From JAWKTM01 sp041399085 (GTDB lineage: Bacteria > Planctomycetota > Planctomycetia > Pirellulales > Pirellulaceae), in assembly GCA_041399085.1 (NCBI GenBank), contig JAWKTM010000021.1, forward strand, positions 1 to 64,000: a stretch of DNA of 64,000 bases, in the 5' to 3' direction. This document shows positions 8,995 to 20,350 of this stretch, in pieces. A model generated the notes under the pieces. It was not told where the DNA came from and did not search any database. It saw only the letters and a program-made list of their open reading frames with translations. The position numbers and the translations under genes are program-made. Each line of letters opens with the position of its first letter. The stretch's first letter is position 1.

Positions 8995-11403
8995 TCACGG
9001 CGTCGCGGATTCATCGCTGGATTGCGATTCCTCCAGCATTTTGTCGGTGCTTGTGGAATCCACGGCCCGGCAACTATCGACAAGCTGATCGCGAATTGAG
9101 TACAGCTCGTCTTGCCATTCCGCCTCCGTTATATCGGGTGGGCAGAGGCCAGCGAATTCGCCAATCAACAAGATGAGTCGGAGCAGATGCCGAAAGATCA
9201 TCCCTTCTTGCTTTTGCAATCCGTGGCTAGTGATGTACTTGTTGAAGTTGCCGTTGAACTCTAACAATTCACCCGCAATCCACACCGGCGTTGTTCTGAG
9301 ATCGTAAACGCCTGGAAATTCATGATCGAATAAGCGTCGCAGTTTCTCCGCCAGGGTCAAAGGCCAAACGCGTTCTTCGGGAAACATCTCGCGCCCACGA
9401 TCGTCATCGTCGCGGTCACCGGTTCCGGCGCCCAATTCCTCGGGGCTCGCCAATCCCAATTGCAGTAATTGAACATCCAAACGACCTGTGGCCAACGGTC
9501 CCGGCGGCAGATCTTCATACTTCGGGACGCGAATCGCCGGCCCCACGCTCATAGGCATTTCCAGCACGCTTTCCATTGCCTGTAATCGCTCGGCGCGATC
9601 GGCGGCTCCCAACTGGTTCACGAGAAACACACCATAAAGCGGATGAACACCGCGAAGCTGCAACAGTTGAGACATCTTGTCCGTGGGATGAGCCAAACGT
9701 GGTTGATAGGCGGACTCCGTGGATTCGTTCTCGGCTGTTTCGTCCTGTGCCGTGCCGGAGCGACGTGTCTCATTCGACGTGGGAATTCGCAGCCGATTTC
9801 CACCGGACTCGGGGATTTGAGCCGTCGAACTCTCCTTGCCGACCGACGGAGTGTTTGGTTTCGAGTCCTTTGATAACGCGTCCAGCGGCGGCTTGGGCTC
9901 CAGCGAGACATAACCGGCTCGCCATAGAGTCAGCAACATGCGATCCAGTTGTTTCTGCCCGGCCTCTAACTGTTTGGGGGGCATAAGGCGTTTTTCGACC
10001 AACCGTCGTATGTTGTCCACATCAGGCGACGCATCCAGCATGTAGGCCAACAGACGCCAGGGCAGTGCTCCGCGACTCTGCAGCTTGCCGGCCGGCGCGG
10101 TCCGCAACTGTTCAAACTGCGACTCATTCCAATACTGCTGGTTGGCCCGCCGCGTGGGCATTTTTTTCTTCAGCGCCTTTTTGGCCTTGATCAAATTCGG
10201 ATCTTTTGTGTCCTCCGGTATTTGATCGTATTTCTCGCGCCAACGCAGGATGCGCACATCATCTTCGTGAGCCAAAGCGAAGACATAGCCTTGGTCATCG
10301 AACTGCGGTCTTCCCGCCCGACCAAACATTTGATGCGCGCTACTGGCGTCGATCAGACGCTTCTTGTCCGGGGGTCCTTTCAGCAATTCGGGCAGCACGA
10401 CACTGCGAGCCGGCAGATTAATGCCGGCGGCCAATGTTTCCGTACACACGGTGATCGTTAGCAGCTTCTGCTGAAACAGATCTTCCACGATTCGTTTGTA
10501 TCGAGGCAAAACGCCGGCATGGTGAACACCAATCCCGCGCATCAGAATCTGTTTCAGCTTCGGCCCCGCGCCTTCTGACCAGTCGTGCATCTCCAACTGT
10601 TTGGCAAGTTGTTTCTGTTGTGCGTCCCCCACCAAACGTTTGCCTTTGAGCATCTCCGCGACGTTCCAGCATTGTTCGCGGTTGAAACAAAAGACCAGCG
10701 CCGGTGTACGTCGCGCGACCTCATCCCCGGCCGCGATTTCTTCCAGAAACTCGGGTAGCAGTTTATCCCCCACCCATTGAAAACCGAGTGGAACCTTACG
10801 TTCGTCGCTCTGCACCAATTCCACGCGGCGATTGTGAGCTCGCTTCAGCCACTGCGTGAATTCGTAAGCATTTCCCACGGTTGCCGACAATAGCAACAAC
10901 CGCACATGTTCCGGCAGCAGCCCCAAGGAAAGCTCCCACACCACGCCCCGTTCGGGGTCATTGAAGCTGTGGAACTCGTCCATCACAACGGCGGAAACGT
11001 CGCTGAAATCGAAAGCTTCGCGATGCAGGAGGCGATTGAATAAGATTTCGGCCACAACCACCAGAATCGGAGCGTCTGGATTCACTCGCCGATTACCGGT
11101 CACAAGTCCCACGTCGTCCGCGGAAAATCCCCAACGAATTGCAGACTGCCGCATTTCCTGCAATTTCTGCTCGGTCAACGCGATCAACGGCGTGGTGTAG
11201 TAGGCCCGTTTCCCCGTGCGTAAGGCTTCGAATAACGCTGCTTCCGCGATCAGCGTCTTTCCCGTCCCGGTTGGGGCAGCGACCAACACTCCCTGATCCG
11301 CTGTGTAGAAAGCCAACATGGCTTCCTGTTGGACTGGATAGGGTTCATACGGAAGCAGCTCGAAATACTGTTCCGCCAGTTCATCCCGCGAAATTTCCGC
11401 CAT
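8995..11403 (-). CDS. DExH-box (Ski2-like) helicase
   Basis: An 802-residue superfamily 2 helicase, taken from ATG 11403 (MAEISRDELAEQYFELLPYE). Motif I is AAPTGTGKT (residues 42-50), motif II DEFH (142-145), motif III SAT (173-175), and motif VI is in QMFGRAGRPQFDDQG. The IGVHHAGVLPRYK segment and the DEFH box place it near the Ski2/Mtr4/HelY group, which unwinds RNA or DNA 3'-5'. A charged, Ser/Thr/Glu-rich linker separates the helicase core from a C-terminal winged/helical region. The gene stands alone between minus-strand neighbours. Substrate unknown. Confidence 0.9.
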   Translation of the reverse strand: MAEISRDELAEQYFELLPYEPYPVQQEAMLAFYTADQGVLVAAPTGTGKTLIAEAALFEALRTGKRAYYTTPLIALTEQKLQEMRQSAIRWGFSADDVGLVTGNRRVNPDAPILVVVAEILFNRLLHREAFDFSDVSAVVMDEFHSFNDPERGVVWELSLGLLPEHVRLLLLSATVGNAYEFTQWLKRAHNRRVELVQSDERKVPLGFQWVGDKLLPEFLEEIAAGDEVARRTPALVFCFNREQCWNVAEMLKGKRLVGDAQQKQLAKQLEMHDWSEGAGPKLKQILMRGIGVHHAGVLPRYKRIVEDLFQQKLLTITVCTETLAAGINLPARSVVLPELLKGPPDKKRLIDASSAHQMFGRAGRPQFDDQGYVFALAHEDDVRILRWREKYDQIPEDTKDPNLIKAKKALKKKMPTRRANQQYWNESQFEQLRTAPAGKLQSRGALPWRLLAYMLDASPDVDNIRRLVEKRLMPPKQLEAGQKQLDRMLLTLWRAGYVSLEPKPPLDALSKDSKPNTPSVGKESSTAQIPESGGNRLRIPTSNETRRSGTAQDETAENESTESAYQPRLAHPTDKMSQLLQLRGVHPLYGVFLVNQLGAADRAERLQAMESVLEMPMSVGPAIRVPKYEDLPPGPLATGRLDVQLLQLGLASPEELGAGTGDRDDDDRGREMFPEERVWPLTLAEKLRRLFDHEFPGVYDLRTTPVWIAGELLEFNGNFNKYITSHGLQKQEGMIFRHLLRLILLIGEFAGLCPPDITEAEWQDELYSIRDQLVDSCRAVDSTSTDKMLEESQSSDESATP

Positions 11404-11592
11404 GAGACCTCTTGCAGCATGGTTGTTTCGTGGTGAGCAAATTGCCTCATCACGGAACATCGTTCCCCGTGATTGGCCGTCGGACGTTGCCATTCCGGCC
11501 GTAGTTATCTGGTTCCTACCGTACCAGAATTCCGGCGACGAGTGGTTGCCGAGAGACCAAAATAGGCGATGAACGAGATGACTTGGATCACC

Positions 11593-11820
11593 TCAATACG
11601 GAATCTCCGGGCCCAAATACTTAAAGCGAGGGACTGTTTGGCCCTCGTGAATCACGCTTTCCAGAAACATGGAAAGTGGTCTTATGAACAGTTGTTTGTC
11701 TCCATAATCCGGTCGGTAGACGACGAATTCCTCGTCGGTTTCACTGTGACGGGCAACGCCCAAAACCACGTATTCCTGGCCCTTGAAATGCCGATAGACG
11801 CCGGTTTCGACCTGTGACAT
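11593..11820 (-). CDS. DUF1653 domain-containing protein
   Basis: A 75-residue protein from ATG 11820. It is a complete DUF1653 domain: GVYRHFKGQEYVVLGVARHSET, EFVVYRPDYGDKQLFIRPLSMF, and the closing FKYLG near the C-terminus. These small beta-barrel-like proteins are widespread and have no assigned function. It is oriented with the helicase gene (190-bp gap). The longer in-frame upstream extension is rejected because the family starts at the chosen Met. Confidence 0.88.
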   Translation of the reverse strand: MSQVETGVYRHFKGQEYVVLGVARHSETDEEFVVYRPDYGDKQLFIRPLSMFLESVIHEGQTVPRFKYLGPEIPY

Positions 11821-12440
11821 CACGTTTCCTTTCTGTGTGGCGAGTGGCATATCAGCACAAACTCCCCCTCGTTCGTGCAAGGTGGGAGGCCGCATTGTAT
11901 CCGCGTGAGAGAAAGCATTCGAGCCGCGAAATTCTCGGGGCAACGACAGCCTCACGATCGCATGGCACAACGTTTGTACTCCCCGCAACCACCTCTTCCA
12001 ACGGGTATTACCAATGCATTTGGGGGCTTGCAAGCCACGATTTTATGCGAAATTCGACTCATCAACCATCAATCCGAACGCGCGGCGTTCGGTCACCAAG
12101 GTGCGAAAGAGCCTAAATCTGGTGTCTAATTTTGAGCGTTCAAAACACCTTTTTCGGCGGGAAACAACGCATTAGCGTTGGGCAAATACCAGAATGCAAG
12201 AGGTTTGGGCCGAGCGAAACTGATTATCGTTAGCGTCCTCACCAGGCCAACCTGGGCGAAGAAGTCGGTAATTTGATGGCGATAATTTGAAGATGGCAGG
12301 GTGACATGCGTTATTTATTTGGTATGCTTACCGCTAATGCTTGGTGAAATTAGTCACTAAGCTTACACTTGTCAGCAATGAATCGTGCCGCTCACCCCGT
12401 CGGGAAGTGGCTTCTGTGACCCTTGAATGGAGATGATGTA
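11821..12440. other. long intergenic region upstream of AT-hook protein gene
   Basis: A 620-bp gap, AT-richer than its surroundings after 12150. No credible ORF or RNA gene was found. It must contain the promoters of both divergent neighbours. The SD-like ggaga at 12429 sits 7-8 bp before the ATG at 12441. Confidence 0.55.
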
Positions 12441-13070
12441 ATGGCGAAGAAGAAGGCCGCGGGCAGAGGTGGTGTCAACAAGACTCAGGCGATCAAGGAT
12501 GCGTTGGCGAAGGACCCGAGTGGTTCGCCGAGCAAGATCGCGGCGGACCTCACCGCACAGGGAATTGAAGTGTCGGCCAACTACGTCAGCAACGTAAAGT
12601 CCACGATGAAGCCGGAAGGCAGCAAGACGGTTCGCGGCGCTAAGCCCGCCGCGGAGAAGCCTGCTGCCGCGGAAAAGCCAGCCGCCGAGAAGCCGGCCGC
12701 TGCTGGTGGCTCGGTCAACAAGACTCAAGCCATCAAAGACGCTTTGGCCAAGTACCCCAATGCGTCCCCCAAGCAGATTTCCGAGCGTCTCCAGTCGCAA
12801 GGCGTTGATGCCTCGGCGGCTTATGTGAGCACGATCAAGTCGAATCTGAAGAAGGATAGTGGAGCTCCGAAGGGTCGTCCGGGCCGTCGCCCCGGTCGCC
12901 CGGCTGCTTCCGCGGCGCCCGCTGCCGCGGCTCCGGCGGCTCGCTCGGCTTCGCGCAACGGCGATTCGCTGTCGGCCGACAACTTGTTGCAAGCCAAGAA
13001 ATTGGTGGATCAAGTGGGCGGCGTCGACAACGTTCGCTCGCTGTTGGCGATCCTGGAAAAGCTGTCCTAG
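12441..13070 (+). CDS. duplicated-domain, Ala/Lys-rich AT-hook protein (putative nucleoid protein)
   Basis: A 209-residue basic protein from ATG 12441. Two near-copies of a ~48-residue helical domain lie at residues 11-58 and 90-138, each starting VNKTQAIKDALAK and ending ANYVSNVKS or AAYVSTIKS. A histone-H1-like linker of AEKPA repeats joins them. Next comes KGRPGRRPGRP (144-154), which holds two overlapping AT-hook cores, then an Ala/Pro-rich tract and a C-terminal helix (LQAKKLVDQVGGVDNVRSLL). The repeated unit resembles a winged-helix DNA reader. A role as an abundant chromosome-binding protein is inference. An excellent terminator follows. Confidence 0.8.
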   Translation: MAKKKAAGRGGVNKTQAIKDALAKDPSGSPSKIAADLTAQGIEVSANYVSNVKSTMKPEGSKTVRGAKPAAEKPAAAEKPAAEKPAAAGGSVNKTQAIKDALAKYPNASPKQISERLQSQGVDASAAYVSTIKSNLKKDSGAPKGRPGRRPGRPAASAAPAAAAPAARSASRNGDSLSADNLLQAKKLVDQVGGVDNVRSLLAILEKLS

Positions 13071-13135
13071 GCGGTTCGCATCGACTCCGTGTGGTGGCCC
13101 AAGCGGAGAGTGGATGCAATTCGTTTTGAAATGCG

Positions 13136-13172
13136 AAACCCCTTCGCGGTCGCGACCGCGAAGGGGTTTTTT
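13136..13172 (+). terminator. strong intrinsic terminator
   Basis: A perfect GC-rich palindrome (ccccttcgcggtc mirrored by gaccgcgaagggg) is flanked by AAA on the left and TTTTTT on the right. It sits between the convergent AT-hook gene (66 bp after its stop) and the antiporter gene, and could act on both strands. Confidence 0.88.
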
Positions 13173-13245
13173 GATGCGCCGCACGAATCGCCCTCACGCG
13201 CGAAAAATCGCCCTCACGCACAAAGAGGTAACTTGACAATTCGCG

Positions 13246-14331
13246 TCAAACCGCCTCTGCAGTCGCCTTTCGCGAACGGACCGCGGCAATCAGCAAGGTG
13301 ATGATCGTGAGCGGCAAGATGAAGGCAAGCACCACGAACCCCCATGCTTCACTTAATGTTTCGCGGGTTTGCACGAGAATTAGATACAGCGTGTACGCCC
13401 AGTAATAGGCAAAGAACAGCCCACCCTCCCAACGGTCGATGCGGTAACCCGTGAAGAAAATGGGGAGACAAGCCACGGCCACGGCAATCATTACCGGAAT
13501 ATCAATCGCCATGGCAGTGGGGGAAACCGTCATTCCCTCGCTGGAGATCACGGACGACAAGGCCAGCACACACATGATGTTGAAGATGCTGCTGCCCACC
13601 ACGTTCCCGACAGCAATGTCGCGTTCGTTCTTAAGGCTGGCCACAATGGATGCTGCGGCTTCCGGCAGCGAAGTCCCGATGGATACGATGGTGAGCCCAA
13701 TGAGCAGCTCACTCATGCCCCACAAACGTGCGATAACCACGGCGCCTTCTACCAGCCAGTGGGCTCCAAACGTCAGCAGAAGCAGGCCGGCGACGATGAA
13801 GAATATTTGAACGACGAATTCCCGAAGTTTGCGCGGAGGCGCTTCGTAATGCTCGGCAAACTCTTGCTGAACCGCCTTGGTTTCCCGCCGGCTCTGATAG
13901 ATCGACCAAAAGATGTAGGCCAACAGTCCGGCAAACAGCATGGCTCCGTCCACGCGGCCGATCCGGCCATCCAGTCCGAGAAGCCACATCAACACGGAGG
14001 CGGCGATCATCAACGGTACATCAATCCGAATGAGCTGGCTGGAAACCAACAACGGCGCAACCAAAGCCGATGCACCGAGCACGAACAGCACGTTGAATAT
14101 GTTGCTGCCCACCACGTTGCCCACGGCGATGTCGGTCTGACCGGCCCAACTGGCTTTCAACGAGACGGCCAGCTCCGGGGCACTGGTCCCAAACGCCACG
14201 ACGGTTAATCCAATAACCAACGGCGAAATTCCCGCAATGGCAGCCAATCGCGAGGCGCCACGAACCAACAGTTCACCGCCAACAAACAGGGTCAATAGTC
14301 CCAACGCAATCAGGCCGGAGGCCATCCACAT
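13246..14331 (-). CDS. calcium/sodium antiporter (CaCA family, YrbG type)
   Basis: A 361-residue inner-membrane exchanger of about ten hydrophobic helices. The two inverted alpha-repeats are clear: GLTVVAFGTSAPELAVSLKA with GNVVGSNIFNVLFVLG, and GLTIVSIGTSLPEAAASIVA with GNVVGSSIFNIMCVLA. The acidic residues in each G-T-S-x-P-E motif coordinate Ca2+/Na+. A cytoplasmic loop (SRRETKAVQQEFAEHYEAP) separates the halves. Length is normal for bacterial YrbG-like antiporters. An ATG two codons downstream is an alternative start. Confidence 0.93.
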   Translation of the reverse strand: MWMASGLIALGLLTLFVGGELLVRGASRLAAIAGISPLVIGLTVVAFGTSAPELAVSLKASWAGQTDIAVGNVVGSNIFNVLFVLGASALVAPLLVSSQLIRIDVPLMIAASVLMWLLGLDGRIGRVDGAMLFAGLLAYIFWSIYQSRRETKAVQQEFAEHYEAPPRKLREFVVQIFFIVAGLLLLTFGAHWLVEGAVVIARLWGMSELLIGLTIVSIGTSLPEAAASIVASLKNERDIAVGNVVGSSIFNIMCVLALSSVISSEGMTVSPTAMAIDIPVMIAVAVACLPIFFTGYRIDRWEGGLFFAYYWAYTLYLILVQTRETLSEAWGFVVLAFILPLTIITLLIAAVRSRKATAEAV

Positions 14332-14664
14332 GGGTTACGGGCTCCGCAAAGGAAGGAAGGGCAAATCGCAGTCGAGTAACGCGACACTCATGAATCGGAC
14401 GATGGCCAGCTTGGAGCGGGTGTCGAGGGGAATGATGGCGGGGAAGCCTTAGGCGGATTCGGAACACCACGCGCGGCAGTCTCTTGCTACGATGTCGCCG
14501 CTGCCGACGCCTATTCGTTCCGAATGCGTCAACATAGGCGAAAGCCGGCCTCGCGTGCAGCCCCTGATCGGCGTGTGCCTTGATTTCGCATCAAGTTGGA
14601 TCGGAACCGGTCGGCATTTACAATGCGGCGTTGTTCGTTTCTTTCTCGCCTAGGAGTGCGTTGC
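14332..14664. other. divergent intergenic region
   Basis: 333 bp between the antiporter and the hydrolase start. No supported gene or repeat was seen; it should hold the two divergent promoters. Confidence 0.5.
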
Positions 14665-15565
14665 ATGAATCGCCGTGTCAGATCGTATGCCGTATCCGTT
14701 GCCTTGGGTATTTTGTGGCTCTCACCATCGCTGACCGTGGCCGTTGATGTGATTACCGAGGAATCGGTGACCTACGGAACGGTGGGGGACGCTGAGCTGA
14801 AACTGGATCTCCGCGTCCCGATGGCGACGGTCCTTACCCGGCCATTGTTTTTATTCACGGCGGCGGTTGGTATCAAGGCAGCCGACAGGGATATCGAAGC
14901 CAGATCGCCGAAGCGGCTCGGCGCGGCTATGTGGCCGTGACAATCAGCTACCGACTTATGCAATTCGATCAAGCCAAGAAGGAAACGGCCACCGCCGAGC
15001 CGATATTTCCGGCTCAAATTCACGACGCCAAGGCCGCCGTGCGATGGTTGCGAGCGAATGCCGACAAATACCACGTCGATCCCAAACGCATCGGCGTAAC
15101 AGGCGGTTCAGCCGGTGGGCATCTGTCGTTGCTGGTCGGATTAACGGACGACAAGGATCAATTGGAAGGAAACAGTGGCAGCCCCGACTATTCTAGCCGC
15201 GTGCAGGCGGTCGTGAATGTGTTCGGCCCGACGGATATGGCTTCGTGTTACGAGACGAGCTCCGTGGCATGGATATTTCGACTATTCCTCGGAGGAACGC
15301 CCACCGAGGCTGCTGATCGCTATCGCGCGGCCAGTCCCACGACCTATATCTCGGCAGACGACCCGCCTGTGTTGACGCTGCACGGCGACCGCGATCTGTT
15401 GGTGCCGGTTCGCAGGCCACGATGTTGGACCAGAAAATGAAGGCCGCAGGCGCTTCTCATACGCTGATGGTGTTCGAAGGACAAGGGCACGGTTTCGGCG
15501 GAGAATCCCAGGCGAAGGCCGCTCAAGCCATGTGGGATTTCTTCGCCAAGCATCTAAGTCCGTAG
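14665..15565 (+). pseudogene. secreted alpha/beta hydrolase (BD-FAE/esterase type), frameshifted
   Basis: It starts at ATG 14665 with a signal peptide (MNRRVRSYAVSVALGILWLS). The frame breaks near 14818 in the CCC of gtcccg; adding one C restores DGDGPYPAIVFIHGGGWYQG (oxyanion HGGG). The second segment carries the nucleophile elbow GVTGGSAGGHLSLL and the Asp loop PPVLTLHGDRDLLVPV. A second break near 15410 must be repaired to read QATMLDQKMKAAGASHTLMV and the catalytic His in GQGHGF, ending at 15565. All three catalytic residues survive after the two one-base corrections, so this may be an intact gene in the organism. Confidence 0.8.
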
Positions 15566-15658
15566 GTTGACGCCGACTCAACTTGGTCGGCGGCCCGACG
15601 AAGACCGCCGCCACACGATTCCCAAGGATATACGAATCCACCGCGAGGGAAAATCATC

Positions 15659-18600
15659 ATGTTGCCGCGTTTGTGTTTGCTGACCTGTGTATTGCTTGGT
15701 AGCGGATTGTCCGCAATCGCCCATGCGAAACCGCTTCTTATTCCGGTTGGCGCTGCCAAAGTTGACATTACTCCCGAAGTTCCCGTCCGGCTGAGCGGCT
15801 ACGGGAACCGCCGCGTGGAAGCCACCGAGGCGGCACAACGCATTTGGGCCAAGGCGCTGGCGATCGGTGACGAACATACCGGCGGCCGCGCAATCCTACT
15901 TACCGCCGAAAACTGTGGTGTTACCCCCGCTATTCGAGACGAGGTAGCCAAGCGGCTGGCCGACTCGATTCAGCTACCCAATGAACGTTTGGCAATCTCC
16001 GTATCACATTCTCATACGGCCCCCTGTTTGACCAATTGGGCTCCGTTTCTGTTTGGTATGGATTTGCCGGCCGATCATCAGCAACGTGTCGACCAATACA
16101 CCCAGACGCTGACGGACAAGCTGGTCGAAGTTGCCAAGATGGCCGCTCGCAATCAACGCCCGGCCACTTTGGGTTGGGCCCAAGGCCGCGTCGGATTCGC
16201 GATCAACCGCCGGGTTTTGCAAGAAGGTGTCTGGAAAGGATTCGGCGAGCAACAGGACGGGCCGGTCGATCATAGTTTGCCGATCCTGGCGGCTCGCGAC
16301 GCCGACGGAAAACTGATCGCGGTCGTGGCCAACTACGCGTGCCATTGCACCACATTAGGAGGCGATTTCAATCAGATTGCCGGTGATTGGGCCGGATACG
16401 CGCAGGAGTATATCGAGCAAGATCATCCCGGCGCGATTGCCCTCATCACCATCGGAACCGGCGCGGACGCAAATCCAAGTCCTCGTGGCGGGCTCGAGGT
16501 GTGTCAACGTCATGGTCGAGCTTTGGCGGACGAAGTGAAACGGCTGTTGGCCGGAGACCTCACACCGCTCCATTCGCCGGCAACTTGCGAGCTCGCACAT
16601 ATCGAACTTCCGTTTGACGCGCTGCCCACCCGCGAGCAACTATCGGAGCGGTCCAAGCAGAGCGGCGCGCCGGGATACCACGCTCAAAAATTCTTGGCCC
16701 GATTGGAGGCCGGCGAGACCTTGCCTTCCACATTGCGATATCCGGTCGCCACTTGGACATTCGGACGCGAGTTGGCGATTGTGTTTTTGGGCGGCGAAGT
16801 GGTCGTGGACTACGGCATTCGCCTTAAGGAGGAGTTCGACGACTCACGGCTGTGGATTACCGCCTATACGAATGATGTCCCCTGTTATATTGCCTCGAAG
16901 CGAATCTTGCGCGAAGGAGGATACGAAGCCGACTATTCCATGATTTACTATGCGCGGCCCACGCGTCTGGCGGGCGAAGCCGAAGATATCATCGTCGATG
17001 CCGTGCAAAAGCTGCTGCCACACGATTATTATTCCGCCAGCAAGCTAGAACAGTTTCCGGGGCCCCTCGATCCCGAGGAAGCGTTGGCGTCGATTCAAGT
17101 TCCCGAGGGATTCCGCGTCGAATTGGTGGCCGCCGAACCGTTGATCGCGGACCCAGTTGCCTTCGATTGGGGGCCGGATGGGCGATTGTGGGTGGTCGAA
17201 ATGCACGATTATCCCAACGGATTGGGATGGAAGCTGGGCGATTCGGAACTCGGCCGCCCCGGCGGTCGCGTGCGTACACTGACCGATACCGATGGCGACG
17301 GCCGTTATGACCAATCGACAATCTTCTTGGACGAATTGCCGTTTCCCACGGGTATTAAGGTATGGCGCGATGGTGTTCTCATCACCGCCGCTCCCGAAGT
17401 GTTATTTGCCAAAGACACGGACGGCGATGGGCGAGCCGATCAGCAGGAGACGCTGTATGTCGGCTTTGGCGAGGGAAACCAGCAACATCGAGTGAACGGC
17501 CTCCGCTGGGGCGTGGACAATTGGTTGTATCTGGGAAACGGCGACAGCGGCGGCAAGGTCAAGTCGCTGAAGACCGACGAGGCGATCGAGATTCGCGGTC
17601 GCGATTTGCGGATTCGGCCGGATACGGGAGCCTTGGAAACGCAATCGGGTCAAACCCAGTTCGGCCGCACTCAGGACGATTGGGGCAATTGGTTTGGCGG
17701 AAATAACAATGCGCCCATGTGGCACTATGTGTTGGACGACCATTATCTACGGCGAAATCCTTATGCGATTCCGCCCGATGTTCGTAAACACATCTCGCAG
17801 CAGCCCGCAAGCGCCCGCTCCCGGCCAGTCGCACGCTGGCTCGGTTCAACGATTTCGACCGAGCTAACCGGTTCACTTCGGCTTGCAGCCCCATCCTTTA
17901 CCGCGATCGCTGGTTGGGCGATGCGTTCGTCGGTAATTCGTTCGTCTGCGAACCGGTTCACAATTTAGTGCATCGCGAGATAGTGTGGGCCGATGGCGTG
18001 ACGTTCGCCAGCCGCCGCGCGGATAGCGAGACTGCCAGCGAATTCTTCGCGTCCAGCGACAATTGGTGCCGGCCATCGATGGTCCGAACCGGCCCTGACG
18101 TAATGCCTGTGGATCAGCGACATGTATCGGGCCGTGATCGAACATCCGACCTGGATTCCCGCCGAATGGCAACGAAAACTCGATTTGCGAGCGGGCGACG
18201 ACCGAGGCCGCATCTATCGAATCGTGCCGATTGACGCCACGCCCACCAAGCCGCCTCGGCTCGATTCGCTGGATACCGCCGGACTCGTCGCGGCGCTCGA
18301 CAGCCCCAACGGCTGGCAACGCGATATGGCTCAGCAAATGTTGCTTTGGCGCAGCGATCCGAAGTCGCTCGAACCGCTGGCTCGAATGACCAATGAGTGT
18401 GATAACCCGCTGGCTCGGCTACACGCGCTCTATACGCTGGACGGCCTTCGACACCCGTTGCCAGATGCCTTGCCCATTGAACTCTTGCTCGCAGCATTGA
18501 ATGATCCACACCCCGGCGTCCGCCGCCATGCCGTGCGGCTGGCCGAGCGACGCTGGGACGAGTCGCCCCAAGTGCTCGACGTCATCGTGCGACTTGCCGA

Positions 18601-20350
18601 CGACAACGACCCGCCCGTTCGTTTGCAGGTTGCCTATTCGCTCGGCGAGTCGTCCGATCCACGAGCGGCCGAAGCGCTCGCGCGGCTCGCGTTGCGGTCC
18701 GTCGACGACGCCTATACCAAAGCGGCCGTGATGAGTTCGATCACTTCAGAGAATATCGGGCCAATGATCGCCGCCGTGTTGAAACAAGACGCGGCCACGG
18801 GGCGCGAACGTTTGTTGGCTCCGTTGTTGGCACAAGCCGCCATTCGCCGCTCGAACGATGCCATGAATCAGGCGTTCGCCGCGTTGTTGGACGAGCAGTT
18901 CACCACGTTTCCGGCGTCGCGCGTCGCGGCGTTGCTGACCGTGTTCGATGCCGTGGCGACACAAAAAATATCGCTCGACGATCTGATGACCGCCCCGTTA
19001 CGCGAACGACTCGATCGTCTACACGACCTTTCCGCCGAGACGGTCGCGAACGAACAAGCTTCCGAATCCGATCGTGCGTTGGCCGTGCGACTGTTGGCGG
19101 CTAGGCCGGTTGATCGCGACGAGGCACTAGCCCGGTTGGCTTCGTTACTCTCGCCGCGAAACGCGTCCAGCCTTCAGTCCGCGGCCATCGCGGCGCTGGC
19201 CAAGCTCGGACATCCGCGCACGCCGGAATTGCTGCTCGCCGATTGGCAATCACACACGCCGACCACGCGCAGCGAGATTTTCGACGCGCTGCTCGATCAA
19301 GCCGCCTGGACCGAACCGCTGTTGGCCGCGTTGGAACAGAGCCGCGTGTCGCCGTCGCATTTGGACGCCCGGCGACGACAACGACTGCTGGATCACCGAC
19401 AGTCGGCCGTCCGCGATCGAGCCGCCAAACTGCTGGCGACTACGTCCAGCTCCAGTCGCCAAACGGTCGTCGACCAGTACGCCGACGCTCTGAAATTGCC
19501 AGCCGATGCCGCGCGAGGCAAACAAGTCTTCGCCAAACGCTGCTCGGCCTGCCACCAATTAGAAGGCGTCGGTCACGTCACCGGACCCGATCTATTGGGG
19601 CTGACCGACAAGTCCGCCGGCGCGATGTTGGTGGCCATGATGGATCCGAATCGAGCCGTCGAGGACAAGTTCCTGGACTACGTCGCGCTCTTGTCCGATG
19701 GTCGCACAATCAGCGGCATGTTGGCGGGCGAAACGGGCGCCAGCCTGACGTTGGTAGCCGCGGACGGAAAACGGTTCGAGATCGCGCGCAGCGACCTCGA
19801 ACAGCTTCGCAGCACCGGCAAGTCGCTGATGCCGGAAGGACTGGAACGGGATCTCACACCTCAGGACGTGGCCGACGTGATTGCCTATGTCCGCGGCGTT
19901 TCACAACCGGCCAAGAAGTTCGACGGCAACGAACCGAAACCGGCCGCCGTGCGTGACGACGGCTCGATCCGCCTGCTCGCCACCGACTGCCGTATCTACG
20001 GCCCCCGGTTGGTCTTCGAGTCACAGTATCGGAACCTCGGATATTGGCAAAGCGAAGAAGACCACGCGGTGTGGAATCTGGACATTCGCAAAGCCGGCCG
20101 TTTCCGAGTGTCGCTAGATTATGCCTGCGACGCATCCGCCGCCGGCGATCGTTTTCTGTTAACCATCGCCGGTCAAACCCTGGGCGGCCAAGTTCCCTCG
20201 ACCGGTTCATGGAACAACTATCAAAGCCTAACGATCGGCGACCTCGACCTACCCGCCGGCCCCGCCGAAGCCACCATCCGCAGCGACGGCCCCATCCGAA
20301 ACGCCCTACTCGACCTCCGCACAATCCGCCTGATCCCCGTCGAGAAATAA
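15659..20350 (+). CDS. ceramidase-like / PVC-type HEAT-cytochrome c fusion (frame broken by single-base losses)
   Basis: It starts at ATG 15659 with a signal peptide ending near residue 23. Residues ~28-460 resemble the neutral/alkaline ceramidase N-terminal domain (AAKVDITPEVPVRLSGYG, SVSHSHTAPCLTNW, ANYACHCTTLGGD). After DPEEALASIQVPEGFRVELV the protein becomes a PVC-type dehydrogenase-like propeller, then HEAT-like repeats, a class I cytochrome c site (CSACHQ), and a C-terminal carbohydrate-binding-like beta domain. The frame is lost at the CCC run 17814-17816 and again at about 18100 and 18107. Adding one C, one G and one C gives continuous family sequence (ASRTLARFNDFDRANRFTSA, then LWISDMYRAVIEHP), about 1564 residues. 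The likely location is the periplasm. Confidence 0.85.
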
